Source of the DNA: Nitrospirota bacterium
GTDB taxonomy: Bacteria; Nitrospirota; Leptospirillia; Leptospirillales; Leptospirillaceae
Assembly (NCBI GenBank): GCA_023481175.1
Contig: JAMCWM010000050.1
Location: 1 to 51,016, forward strand
Direction: 5' to 3'
Length of the DNA: 51,016 nucleotides
Below the pieces are notes generated by a model. It made no database searches and was not told the DNA's origin. It saw only the letters and a list, made by a program, of their open reading frames with translations. Below are positions 42,573 through 50,583 of the stretch, piece by piece (positions within the stretch are counted from its first letter, which is position 1; every line of letters begins with the position of its first letter). The position numbers and the translations under genes were made by a program.

Positions 42573-42627
42573 TCCGGTGGGGGGCACGGGATCGGGGGAT
42601 CGGAGAAGCGATCGCGAACGGAAGGGA

Positions 42628-43542
42628 ATGGAAAAGCGGCTGTCGGGCGATCCTCTGGTCTCCTCCTACCGTCAGGAGTTGATCCAGGCGGGACGCTCTC
42701 CCCGGACGCTTTCGTCGGTCGAAAAGGATCTCTCCCTTCTGGCCGGCCTCGTGGGCGAGGCTTACTGGGGCGGGGAGGGCGTCCTCTGGGAGCGTCTCGA
42801 CCGTCCCCGGGCCCTCCGGTTCGTGAAGCGCCTCCTGGACCGGGGCTACGCCCCCTCGAGCATCGCCCGGACTCTCTCGAATCTCCGGGGATTTTTCCGG
42901 TACCTGAAAAAGAACGGCCATGTGGGGGAGGATCCCTTCCGTCTGGTTTCGGGACCCCGCGTTCCCCGGGTTCTTCCGGCCGTCCTTTCGGAAGAGGAAG
43001 CCGCCTCCCTCGTGGCTGTTCCGGCCGGGGAGGAAGATCCCGAAGTCCGGCGTGACCGGGCCCTGCTGGAGCTTTTTTACGAAAGCGGACTCCGTCTTTC
43101 CGAGCTTTGCGGATTGGCGTGGGGAGACTACGAGGAAGGATCCGGCGCGCTTCTGGTCCACGGAAAGGGGGGGCGCGATCGCCGAATTCCGGTCGTAGGG
43201 GAGGCCCGAGCCGCCCTTACGGCCTACCGGACAGTTCTGGAGAAGGCCGGTTCTCTGCTTCCTTCCTCCCCGATTTTTTCCGGAAAGGCTGGACGGAGGC
43301 TCTCCGTCTGGCAAGTTGGCCGGATCGTCAGGAAGCGGTCCCGGGAGATCGGACTGGACCGGAAGGTGACTCCCCATGCCCTTCGACATTCCTGCGCGAC
43401 CCATCTGCTGAACCGTGACGCCGATCTTCGGGAAATCCAGGCCCTTCTGGGCCATGCCTCCCTCGGAACGACCCAGCGGTACCTTCACACAGGACTCGAC
43501 GAGTTGGCGAAAAAACTTGCAAAGGTCCGGAAGGACACGTAG
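42628..43542 (+). CDS. xerC: XerC-type tyrosine recombinase
   Basis: A 304-residue site-specific recombinase. Catalytic set: Arg156 (SGLRLSEL), Lys180 (HGKGGRDR), His250 and Arg253 (HALRHSCATHLL), His276 (LLGHASLG) and Tyr285 (TQRYLHT). The N-terminal SAM-like domain is complete. Position after topA-trmFO indicates the chromosome dimer resolution enzyme rather than a phage integrase. ATG is preceded closely by GGAAGGG; an earlier open frame is not similar to the family. Confidence 0.9.
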   Translation: MEKRLSGDPLVSSYRQELIQAGRSPRTLSSVEKDLSLLAGLVGEAYWGGEGVLWERLDRPRALRFVKRLLDRGYAPSSIARTLSNLRGFFRYLKKNGHVGEDPFRLVSGPRVPRVLPAVLSEEEAASLVAVPAGEEDPEVRRDRALLELFYESGLRLSELCGLAWGDYEEGSGALLVHGKGGRDRRIPVVGEARAALTAYRTVLEKAGSLLPSSPIFSGKAGRRLSVWQVGRIVRKRSREIGLDRKVTPHALRHSCATHLLNRDADLREIQALLGHASLGTTQRYLHTGLDELAKKLAKVRKDT

Positions 43543-43575
43543 GAGCCGACAATCACAATCTCTCCCGGAGGATCC

Positions 43576-44442
43576 ATGGACAGCGTGTTCGAAAAGGCCC
43601 AGGTCCTGATCGACGCCCTTCCCTATATCCGCACCTTTTATGGTAAGACCTTTGTCATCAAGTTCGGAGGGGGGGCCCTCGACGGAGGGGGAGAGGAGAG
43701 TCTCTCCTTCGCCCAGGACCTGGTTCTTCTCCAGCATATCGGGATCCGGCCGGTGGTGGTCCATGGAGGAGGTCCCCAGATCTCGCACCTCATGGGACGC
43801 CTCGGGATGAGTCCCGAATTTGTCGATGGGGTCCGGGTGACGGGGACCGATGCGATGGAGGTGGTGGAGATGGTGCTCACAGGCCGCATCAACCGCGAGA
43901 TCGTGACAATGGTCCACCGCCACGGAGGGAGGGCCGTGGGCCTTTCAGGCCGCGACGCCGGATTTCTCGTGGGAGAGCGGAAGAGCCATTCCGGGCGGGA
44001 TCTGGGTCATGTGGGGCGGATCGTGACGGTCAATCCCGAAATTCTGGACCTGCTCGACCGGCACCGCTTTATCCCCATCGTGGCCCCGGTCGGAGTGTCG
44101 GAGGAGGGGGTTCCCCTCAACATCAACGCCGATGAGGCGGCGGCGGTGATTGCCGGCGCCCTCAAGGCGGAAAAGCTCATCATGATGACCAACGCCCGGG
44201 GTGTTCTGGACGACCGGGGAGAGCTTCTCTCCTCCCTCGACCGGCGGGAGATTCTCTCCCTGATCGAACGGGGGATCATCGCCGGCGGGATGGTCCCAAA
44301 AATGGAAGGGTGCCTCCGGGCGCTGGCGGAGGGAGTGGGGAAAGTCCATGTGATCGACGGACGGATCGCCCATGCCCTGCTGCTCGAAATTTTCACCCCC
44401 GAGGGGATCGGCACCGAAATTGTCCGGAGTGCCGGAGAATGA
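43576..44442 (+). CDS. argB: Acetylglutamate kinase
   Basis: A 288-residue amino acid kinase phosphorylating N-acetylglutamate in arginine synthesis. FVIKFGGGALD (25-35) binds ATP, VVVHGGGPQIS (54-64) binds substrate, INADEAAAVIAGAL and GGMVPKME finish the site. The N-terminal helix (EKAQVLIDALPYIRTFYGKT) is the extension found in hexameric, arginine-inhibited enzymes, so feedback control by arginine is likely. Separated from the main arg operon by 29 kb and here follows xerC, where hslVU is often found in other bacteria. Confidence 0.95.
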   Translation: MDSVFEKAQVLIDALPYIRTFYGKTFVIKFGGGALDGGGEESLSFAQDLVLLQHIGIRPVVVHGGGPQISHLMGRLGMSPEFVDGVRVTGTDAMEVVEMVLTGRINREIVTMVHRHGGRAVGLSGRDAGFLVGERKSHSGRDLGHVGRIVTVNPEILDLLDRHRFIPIVAPVGVSEEGVPLNINADEAAAVIAGALKAEKLIMMTNARGVLDDRGELLSSLDRREILSLIERGIIAGGMVPKMEGCLRALAEGVGKVHVIDGRIAHALLLEIFTPEGIGTEIVRSAGE

Positions 44443-44963
44443 GGATCGCTCGCTTCCGGAACCTGTGGCTCGGGGCCCTGCTGGGAGGAACCCTGTTTTC
44501 CTGCACTCCCCACGAGAATCCCCCTCCTGTCTCGGGGGCGATCTCCGAGGGCCGAATCCTGGAGGTCGATTCGGGAGGAGCCCCGGGGCATCGGTCAACG
44601 GTTCCTGTCCTGGCTCTTCGCCTTGTCATCAAAAATCCCGGGGCAGAGGTGCGGCTTCTGGGATACCGCTACGAAACCTCCCGGGGCATCGCCTCCGAAG
44701 CCCTGATGGACCGCCGTCTCGTGGAAGAGAGCCGTTCGAAGCTCGGACGTCTGATAAGTCTTGGACTTCCTACCGTGTTTCCGGCGGGAAAAAGCACCTC
44801 CGGATGGGTCTTTTTTCGGACCTCCGATACGGGAGGCAAAATTCACCTTTCGCTCAAGGATGTCTACGGACGCTTCTCCGCCCTGGAGCTTCCTGTGGCT
44901 CCCTCCCTTCCGCCCCTTCCGGAGCCGGCTCAGGATAAGGCTCCGAAAGCCGCGGCTCCCTGA
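44439..44963 (+). CDS. Lipoprotein of unknown function
   Basis: A 174-residue lipoprotein with signal [18 protein letters not shown] and a mature domain that reads as an immunoglobulin-like or LEA14/WHy-like fold: [20 protein letters not shown] is the characteristic strand with xxNPN-like KNPG, and [16 protein letters not shown] follows. A Pro/Ala-rich tail ends it. ATG overlaps the argB stop (ATGA). Function unknown; the fold call is tentative. Confidence 0.75.
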   Translation: MRIARFRNLWLGALLGGTLFSCTPHENPPPVSGAISEGRILEVDSGGAPGHRSTVPVLALRLVIKNPGAEVRLLGYRYETSRGIASEALMDRRLVEESRSKLGRLISLGLPTVFPAGKSTSGWVFFRTSDTGGKIHLSLKDVYGRFSALELPVAPSLPPLPEPAQDKAPKAAAP

Positions 44964-45001
44964 AGAATCCGGTCAGAAAAACCCATAATATACGGACAAA
45001 A

Positions 45002-45457
45002 ATGAGAAAAGTTATTTATATCAAAAGAGTCGGGGAGAAGGGGGACGGCCCCCTTCCCTCCTGTGCGACGCCGGGATCGGCGGGGCTCGATCTCCGGGCC
45101 GCCATCAAAAATCCGGTGACGATTCCTCCGGGGGGGCGGCACCTTGTTCCCTCGGGCATCGCCGTCGACATCAAAGATCCGGAAATCGTTGGAATAGTGG
45201 CCTCCCGGTCTGGACTGTCGCTCAAGCACGGCATACGGGTGGCCCAGGGGATCGGCGTGATCGATTCGGACTATCACGGGGAGATCGGAGTCATTCTGGC
45301 CAACGATGGAACGGAGCCCTATACCGTCGTTCCCGGTGACCGGATCGCACAGCTTCTCTTCATGCCGGTCATCCTGGCCGAGCTCCGGCCAGTCGAACAC
45401 TTTTTCGGGGAGACCTCCCGGGGAGAGGGTGGTTTCGGCCATACCGGGAAATCCTGA
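45002..45457 (+). CDS. dut: dUTP diphosphatase
   Basis: A 151-residue trimeric dUTPase keeping uracil out of DNA. All five motifs are present: [42 protein letters not shown] and the C-terminal [10 protein letters not shown] arm. It starts 38 bases after the lipoprotein; the leader is AT-rich and holds a CATAATATA stretch that might be a -10. Confidence 0.93.
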   Translation: MRKVIYIKRVGEKGDGPLPSCATPGSAGLDLRAAIKNPVTIPPGGRHLVPSGIAVDIKDPEIVGIVASRSGLSLKHGIRVAQGIGVIDSDYHGEIGVILANDGTEPYTVVPGDRIAQLLFMPVILAELRPVEHFFGETSRGEGGFGHTGKS

Positions 45458-45473
45458 GGAGCGGACGGGGAAC

Positions 45474-46985
45474 CTAGGGCTTCTGAGCGAACCGGGAGAG
45501 GGGGACGGCCACGATCCAGTCGTAGGAGTTTGCGGTGTAGGCCGTTCCTCCCACGATCGTGGGGCTCACGATTCCCATCCGGCCACCGATACGCAAATGT
45601 CCGGTTTCGTGGCCGGTCTTGGGATCGAGGCGATAGAGGCTGGCTCCCCCGGCGATGTAGAGGTGGCCTTCGTAGAAGGTGGGGGCGCTTCGGGCCGAAT
45701 TGATCCGGTGCCAGGACCAGAGCCGTTTTCCGGTGCGGAGATCGAAGGCGTCGTAACGTCCGTTCACGGGGGATCCGACATAGACGGTTCCCTCATGGAT
45801 CAGCGGAACGCCTCCCTTGAAGGCCGGAGGCTTGGGGCCTCGGCCCGTGGAGACGGTCCAGAGGGGCCGTCCCGTCATGGCATCAAAGGCCCGGACGACC
45901 GGCTCGAGAGTCGGCTTGCCATGAACAACCTTCGGGCGGGTGACCGTGTCCATGACGACAACGCCCTCTCCCACGGCGGGACTGACGTCTCCCATCCCCG
46001 TGTTGGCGGCGCCAGGTATGGTTCCGGTCCAGAGAGTCCGGCCCGATTTGGCATCGAGACAGAAAAGGCGGGGTGGCGAGGCCATCGCCAGATAGAGCCG
46101 GCCGTGCACATAGGCCGGGCTCGACATGTTGTCGTTTCCCCCTAGCCGGACCTTCCAGAGCGGTCGACCGGTCCTCCGGTCGAGGGCATGGACGGAGCCG
46201 GAGCCTGTGGCAAAATAGAGCGTCCGGCCATGGATGGCCGGCGTAGGCATGGCCTCCCCGACCGATCCCGCGTGCCAGAGGAGTTTTCCTGTTCTGCGGT
46301 CCAGGGCGTAGATGCCGTTGTAGCTCACATCCATCCCCCGGACGGCCGTCCCTGTTCTGGCAAAGGCCATGACATTCGCGAAGTTGAACCCGACGCCTCC
46401 GGCAGCCAGGTAGACGGTATTTCCGGCCACCAGGGGATTGCCCATGAGGTGATTTCCGACGGGGCTGGTCCTCCAGATCAATTGTCCGGTCCTGGCATTC
46501 AAGGCGTAGGCGAACATGTCGTCGCTTTCCGCATAGACAATCCCCCTGACCACCGTGACGCCCAGGGCATTTCCGTAGAATTGCGTCTGGACTGCGCCGG
46601 CCTCGGCTTCTCCATAGGTGTTCGTCCCGAAGGGAAAATGTCGATCCAGGGGCCAGGCTCGAGCCTCGGCGAAACGCCAGAAGACGCCGTTTCGGAACCA
46701 GGCCGGAGCTTTTTTCGGAATCCCGGCCTCGGCGTTGTGCCGGGCGTTTGCATTCATCTGGAGCCAGCGGTCGGGGCCAAACCGTTGATCGGGAGCGGTC
46801 GGGGCGTTTTGGGGGAGATAGATGCGGGAGAAAGGGCCTTCGGGGGCGACAGGAACGCTCCATCCGGATGAGGCCGATTCCGGCCCGGAAGACCAGGCCC
46901 AAGCGGAGTCGAGATGGCCCGGAAACGGAAGGGAGAGGAAACCGGGGGTCGCCAAAATGAAAAGAAGAAGCCTTCGGATAATCAT
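45474..46985 (-). CDS. Exported PQQ-like beta-propeller protein
   Basis: A 503-residue secreted quinoprotein-like propeller. Signal peptide MIIRRLLLFILATPGFLSLP; then at least five blades bearing the tryptophan-docking pattern: TGKLLWHAG, TGRPLWKVRL, SGRTLWTG, TGRPLWTVS and TGKRLWSW. PQQ itself may or may not be bound, as in BamB. ATG has GGGGAG eight bases upstream; the frame is open for 34 more codons up to an ATG that belongs to the repeat (47087) and is rejected. Periplasmic electron-transfer or scaffold role is possible. Confidence 0.8.
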   Translation of the reverse strand: MIIRRLLLFILATPGFLSLPFPGHLDSAWAWSSGPESASSGWSVPVAPEGPFSRIYLPQNAPTAPDQRFGPDRWLQMNANARHNAEAGIPKKAPAWFRNGVFWRFAEARAWPLDRHFPFGTNTYGEAEAGAVQTQFYGNALGVTVVRGIVYAESDDMFAYALNARTGQLIWRTSPVGNHLMGNPLVAGNTVYLAAGGVGFNFANVMAFARTGTAVRGMDVSYNGIYALDRRTGKLLWHAGSVGEAMPTPAIHGRTLYFATGSGSVHALDRRTGRPLWKVRLGGNDNMSSPAYVHGRLYLAMASPPRLFCLDAKSGRTLWTGTIPGAANTGMGDVSPAVGEGVVVMDTVTRPKVVHGKPTLEPVVRAFDAMTGRPLWTVSTGRGPKPPAFKGGVPLIHEGTVYVGSPVNGRYDAFDLRTGKRLWSWHRINSARSAPTFYEGHLYIAGGASLYRLDPKTGHETGHLRIGGRMGIVSPTIVGGTAYTANSYDWIVAVPLSRFAQKP

Positions 46986-47019
46986 AAGGGCTCCCCTTCG
47001 GTGACAGCGAAATAATCTC

Positions 47020-47137
47020 CGGAGATGAACGATCCCTCTCTCCGGAAACTTTGAATTCTGGCGCGTGCCTTGCGGCACGTGTCGCATAGAAACACTCTCG
47101 TATCGGTCGAGACAAGAAACAAAAATGATCCGCTTAA
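47020..47137 (-). ncRNA. Degenerate HEARO-like RNA unit, copy 3
   Basis: On the minus strand the order AAGCGGATCATTTTTG, TCTCGACC, GTGTTTCT and ATGCGACACGTGCC-GCAA-GGCACG matches the leader and first helix of copies 1 and 2 (GNRA loop GCAA here). After this the unit is shortened: the second helix and the GAGGGC block are missing and only CAGAATTCAAAG-TTTCCGGAGAG remains of the CAAAGCCTCCGGAGAG part. It is therefore a decayed copy, lying between the desaturase-like gene and the PQQ protein gene. Its ATG opens the false upstream extension of the PQQ frame. Confidence 0.5.
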
Positions 47138-47139
47138 GT

Positions 47140-48021
47140 TCACGCCACCCCTTCGATGGAGGAGATGCGAAGCGCCGCCATCATACGGGAAATGGAGTCC
47201 TCGATCGGACGCGAAAGCTCGGAAAGACGCTCTCCTGTTCTTCTGAGCTGCCGCATGAGAACCTTCTGGGGGAGCATCCGGTCGTAGCCCGGAGCCTCCC
47301 GGGCCATGAGGATGGCCTTGCGCCGGTAGTCGTGCATGGTGTTGTGGAGCGGCATCTTGTAATTGAGCGTGACATCCTCGATCAGGGGAAGGACCTTCTC
47401 TCCGAAGGTTTCGATGAAGGTGTCGACCATGTCGCAGAAAAAGCCGAAATGGCGGGATTCGTCCTTGGTCAGGTAGATCAGGAGACGGTTTAAAACCGGT
47501 TCCTTGACGACCCGGGAGAGGCTCTGGTAATAGAGCTGGGTGGCCTTTTCCTGGAGAAGTGTGTAGGTGAAGACCTGGACGGGATTCGAGAATCCGATGC
47601 TGAAGGGCTTCCGGTTCTCGATGATCAGTTTTTCCTCGAGGCGATCCCGGTCCGGCTCGATGCCCGCATGGTACTGGTAGAGGGCCAGGGCCTGGGCGTG
47701 GCGGTCTTCCTCGAGCCCCCATCGGACGGTAAAGTGAAAGAGTTCACGGTTGTGCATCGCCTCGTCCAAGGTTCCGGCTTCGATCGGAAAGAGGGACTGG
47801 TATTCGGCGAAATATCCGGGGAGATGGTCTTCGACGTAGGTGACGAAGACGACGGCTTCCTTCTGTCCCGGAGTGAGGAGTTCGGGTTTCAGCTCATTCC
47901 AGTGAAGGGACTTGAATCGGTTCCAGTTCGCATCGTCTGCGAGCCGGTTATAGTTATCCACATGCTGTCGTATTTTTGCGAGCGGCAATTGCACCCTGCA
48001 TTCCTTCCGTAGGTTCGTCAT
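47140..48021 (-). CDS. Acyl-ACP desaturase-like ferritin-fold protein
   Basis: A 293-residue di-iron, mostly helical protein. The two iron-binding repeats are EEDRHAQAL (a typical EExxH) and KDESRHFGFF (second ExxH), with a preceding EDHLPGY helix. This fits the FA_desaturase_2/acyl-ACP desaturase group, soluble enzymes that introduce a double bond into acyl-ACP. Ribonucleotide reductase R2-like relatives are the alternative. The ATG has no good ribosome binding site, so a slightly different start is possible. The neighbouring acyltransferases support a lipid role. Confidence 0.75.
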   Translation of the reverse strand: MTNLRKECRVQLPLAKIRQHVDNYNRLADDANWNRFKSLHWNELKPELLTPGQKEAVVFVTYVEDHLPGYFAEYQSLFPIEAGTLDEAMHNRELFHFTVRWGLEEDRHAQALALYQYHAGIEPDRDRLEEKLIIENRKPFSIGFSNPVQVFTYTLLQEKATQLYYQSLSRVVKEPVLNRLLIYLTKDESRHFGFFCDMVDTFIETFGEKVLPLIEDVTLNYKMPLHNTMHDYRRKAILMAREAPGYDRMLPQKVLMRQLRRTGERLSELSRPIEDSISRMMAALRISSIEGVA

Positions 48022-48170
48022 GAGGTCGGGTCCGGTCTCTCGTTCGGAACACGGACACAACCTCTCTTTCTGAGCAAAATGACTCAATCTAAACCAATAT
48101 ACTCCCAAAAAAAAGAAAATGCATCTTTTTGTTCTGAAGATCCAGGTTTTCCGAGGTCTTATGGGCCATT

Positions 48171-48920
48171 TCACCCTCGGGGGCGTCCTGCCTCGACGGA
48201 ATAGGGCGACCAGGGCGCCCTGTCCGGAGAAAGGAGCGAGGAGGCTTCGCGGATGGTCAGGACCCCTGAGGAGAGGGCATCGGCGATCCTGTTTGTCTGC
48301 ATCAGGCATTCCTCGATGATGGCGGCCGCCTCCGGAAGGGGAAGGCCGGAACAGTCCGAAAGATAGAGCGGGGGTGAACAGACGTAGGTGGCCTTGCCGA
48401 AGGGAAGGGGAATGCGGAAGCGGTCCCAGGAGTCGAGAACCTTGACGCGCGAGCAGGTCACCGAGAGAAGGTAGAGCGGTTTTTTCGAAGAGAGGGCGAG
48501 GTAGGCGACGCCCTCCTTCACGCGGTAAATGGGACCTTTGGGTCCATCGGGGGTGAAGACGATCGAGTCCTCTCCCGCCCGGTCGAGTCGGAGAAGTTCC
48601 TTGAGGGCCGCCGTGCTTCCCCGGCTCGAGGAGCCCCGGACGCTCAGGATTCCGAACCAGCGGAGCAGGGCGGCGATCAGGTCGCCGTCCTTCGACTGCG
48701 ACACGATCAGCTTGATCTTCCCCGGTTTCCCGAACCAGACGAATGGCATGAAAAGGCCCTGGTTGTGCCAGAAGGCGATCAGGACAGGTTTCCCTTCTCC
48801 CAGCCAGAGACGGTAGCCCTCGAAGCCGATGTAGCTTGCGGAGTTGGAAACCTTTATAAGCCGGAGAAGGAGTGAGGTCGTCCAGGAGGCAATCTCAAGC
48901 AGCCATTTTCCGGATTCCAT
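48171..48920 (-). CDS. DUF374-family lysophospholipid acyltransferase-like protein
   Basis: A 249-residue protein with an N-terminal membrane-associating helix and LPLAT motifs: IAFWHNQG (His52, the acyltransferase His), IVSQSKDGDLIAALLRWFG and VFTPDGPKGP (the substrate-phosphate block). DUF374 enzymes are thought to be lipid or lipid A acyltransferases. The second ATG is chosen as GAGAGGAG lies seven bases upstream; an ATG six codons earlier has no such site. It belongs to the same strand as the ornithine-lipid genes but is separated by 134 bp. Confidence 0.8.
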   Translation of the reverse strand: MESGKWLLEIASWTTSLLLRLIKVSNSASYIGFEGYRLWLGEGKPVLIAFWHNQGLFMPFVWFGKPGKIKLIVSQSKDGDLIAALLRWFGILSVRGSSSRGSTAALKELLRLDRAGEDSIVFTPDGPKGPIYRVKEGVAYLALSSKKPLYLLSVTCSRVKVLDSWDRFRIPLPFGKATYVCSPPLYLSDCSGLPLPEAAAIIEECLMQTNRIADALSSGVLTIREASSLLSPDRAPWSPYSVEAGRPRG

Positions 48921-49054
48921 GAGGTTGCTCCTCTCCATTCAAAAACGAGGGAAGGTTAAATATTCGAGCATGAATGATTTCTAAGATCTTCACCTGGAAT
49001 AATACCGGATGGAAAATGAAAAATCCACCCAAATGGAGAGGGTGAGGAGGAGAT

Positions 49055-49810
49055 TCAGGAGGAGGGAAAAAGGACTGAGGAAAGATGGGTCCAGGCCTTG
49101 CCGGAGAGTTCCCTCCGGGAGCATCCCGCAGGATCCAGGGAGCGGAGAAGGTGAACCCGGACAATGATACGGGGCTCGCCCAGGGTTCTCCAGAAGGACT
49201 TGGCAAAGCTTTCTCCGCCCGTATAGGAGATGGAGCTCAGGGAGCGATGGTCGGGGGATTCATAGCGAATGGCGATGGGGAGGACGGGACGCCCTGTCCG
49301 GATGGCCGCCTCGAAAAGTCCGGAACGGAATGGAAGGATCCGGTCTCCGCAGGTCGTCGTCCCTTCCGGAAAAACGGCTACGGAGCCATTGTTGTCGAGC
49401 GTCTTCTGCACCTGCTCCAGGGTCATGCGAAAGGAAGAGAGTCGCCTTCTGGCGATGAAAAAGGTCCCGGCCTTTCGGGCCGACGTGCCGACCACCGGCC
49501 AGAGGGCGATCTCCTCCTTGGCGATAAAGCGGGCCGGGAAGAGAGACCGGATGACCACGATATCCATCCAGGAGATGTGGTTGGCGACAATGAGCGCAGA
49601 CTCCTGTGTGATTGGTCCCCCTGAGACGACCATGTGAACTCCGAGTCGTGAAAGGAGGTCCCGGCACCAGGTGGCCAGAGAATCTCCGTCAGAGTCGGAA
49701 TGGTTTCGGGCGACAAAAAATCCTCGGGCCAGGTGCGTTGCCGCCCTGACCCCTCGCAGGGCTCTCCGAGGCGGGGAAAGGTGGTGAGGGAAGGCCTGAC
49801 TAAAGCTCAT
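49055..49810 (-). CDS. olsA: 1-acyl-glycerol-3-phosphate / lyso-ornithine-lipid acyltransferase
   Basis: A 251-residue PlsC-type acyltransferase with HX4D in ANHISWMDI (His78, Asp83) and the phosphate-binding FPEGTTTC (148-154), plus the RARF-type LFPARFIAKEEI. The ATG overlaps the stop of the upstream OlsB-like gene as ATGA, so the pair is translated together. That pairing makes OlsA (second acylation of ornithine lipid) the best reading; plain PlsC is the alternative. A predicted membrane-surface helix lies around residues 20-35. Confidence 0.8.
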   Translation of the reverse strand: MSFSQAFPHHLSPPRRALRGVRAATHLARGFFVARNHSDSDGDSLATWCRDLLSRLGVHMVVSGGPITQESALIVANHISWMDIVVIRSLFPARFIAKEEIALWPVVGTSARKAGTFFIARRRLSSFRMTLEQVQKTLDNNGSVAVFPEGTTTCGDRILPFRSGLFEAAIRTGRPVLPIAIRYESPDHRSLSSISYTGGESFAKSFWRTLGEPRIIVRVHLLRSLDPAGCSRRELSGKAWTHLSSVLFPSS

Positions 49811-50583
49811 GGCCGGAGGACGGGGCCCGTCCTGAAGAAATGGCGGGCGTAGGACCCGTTCATGGAGGAAAGGGGAAGCCAGACCGGAAAATCGGCGGTC
49901 CGGAAGAGGGGATCGTGGGACGGGTTTCCGATACACCGGGCTCCGAGACGCAGGTAGCCCTTCAGAAGAGGAGGAAGGTTGGGGAGCCGTTCGCTGCCTG
50001 TTGGCCGGAGGAGACAGGGATAGGGTCGGTGGGGGGTAACGGTGAGGGTCGGGTCTCCCCATCCATGGAGGCGAAGGTAGCTGAAGATCCGGTCCGGATC
50101 GAGATCGGGGTTGGCAAGGTCGAGGCTGGCGCATCCCATCAGGTACCGGATGTTTTCCCCGATCAGTGTCCGGGCCAGGGCGGACCAGAGCAGAGCGATG
50201 ACGCCTCCCGTCCGGTAGTCGGGATGGACGCAGGAGCGTCCAAGTTCCACGGTATGGGCGAGAAAAGGGGTCAGGGCAACAATATCAAATTCGGTTTCCG
50301 TGTAAAAGCTGCCGGCTTTCCGGGCCCCCTTCGGGTCGAGAAGGCGGTAGGTTCCTACACAATGGCCGGTCCGTGTGTCGGTGACCATCAGATGGCGAGC
50401 ATAAGAATCGAAGATGTCGCAATCGGGAGGGATATCGTCAAAAGGGGTCTCCGGAGGACAAAATCCGAAGGCCACCGCCCGGAGTTTCTGGGCCTTGAGA
50501 ATGTCTTCCGGAGAGCGGGCCCAGCAGACGGAGAGCGAGGTGCTGTCGGCAAACGAGGGACGGACGGCGCAGGAAACGGACAT
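49807..50583 (-). CDS. olsB: Ornithine N-acyltransferase-like GNAT protein (OlsB)
   Basis: A 258-residue protein of the OlsB/autoinducer-synthase-like acyltransferase group: RAVAFGF near residue 40, FDSYARHLMVTDTRTGHCVG, TYRLL, FYTETEFD, VELGRSCVHPDYRTGGVIAL and LLWSALARTL. The latter block holds the acyl carrier interaction motifs. It would transfer a 3-hydroxyacyl chain from ACP to ornithine, the first step of ornithine lipids, which replace phospholipids and help under acid or phosphate stress. GGGGAGG precedes the ATG; an open upstream stretch is ignored. Confidence 0.8.
   Translation of the reverse strand: MSVSCAVRPSFADSTSLSVCWARSPEDILKAQKLRAVAFGFCPPETPFDDIPPDCDIFDSYARHLMVTDTRTGHCVGTYRLLDPKGARKAGSFYTETEFDIVALTPFLAHTVELGRSCVHPDYRTGGVIALLWSALARTLIGENIRYLMGCASLDLANPDLDPDRIFSYLRLHGWGDPTLTVTPHRPYPCLLRPTGSERLPNLPPLLKGYLRLGARCIGNPSHDPLFRTADFPVWLPLSSMNGSYARHFFRTGPVLRP

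Noticed and set aside
46986-47087. A 34-codon N-terminal extension of the PQQ protein starting at the ATG of ATGCGAC.
   Set aside because: The extension is repeat DNA, while the later ATG has a good ribosome binding site and begins a proper signal peptide.
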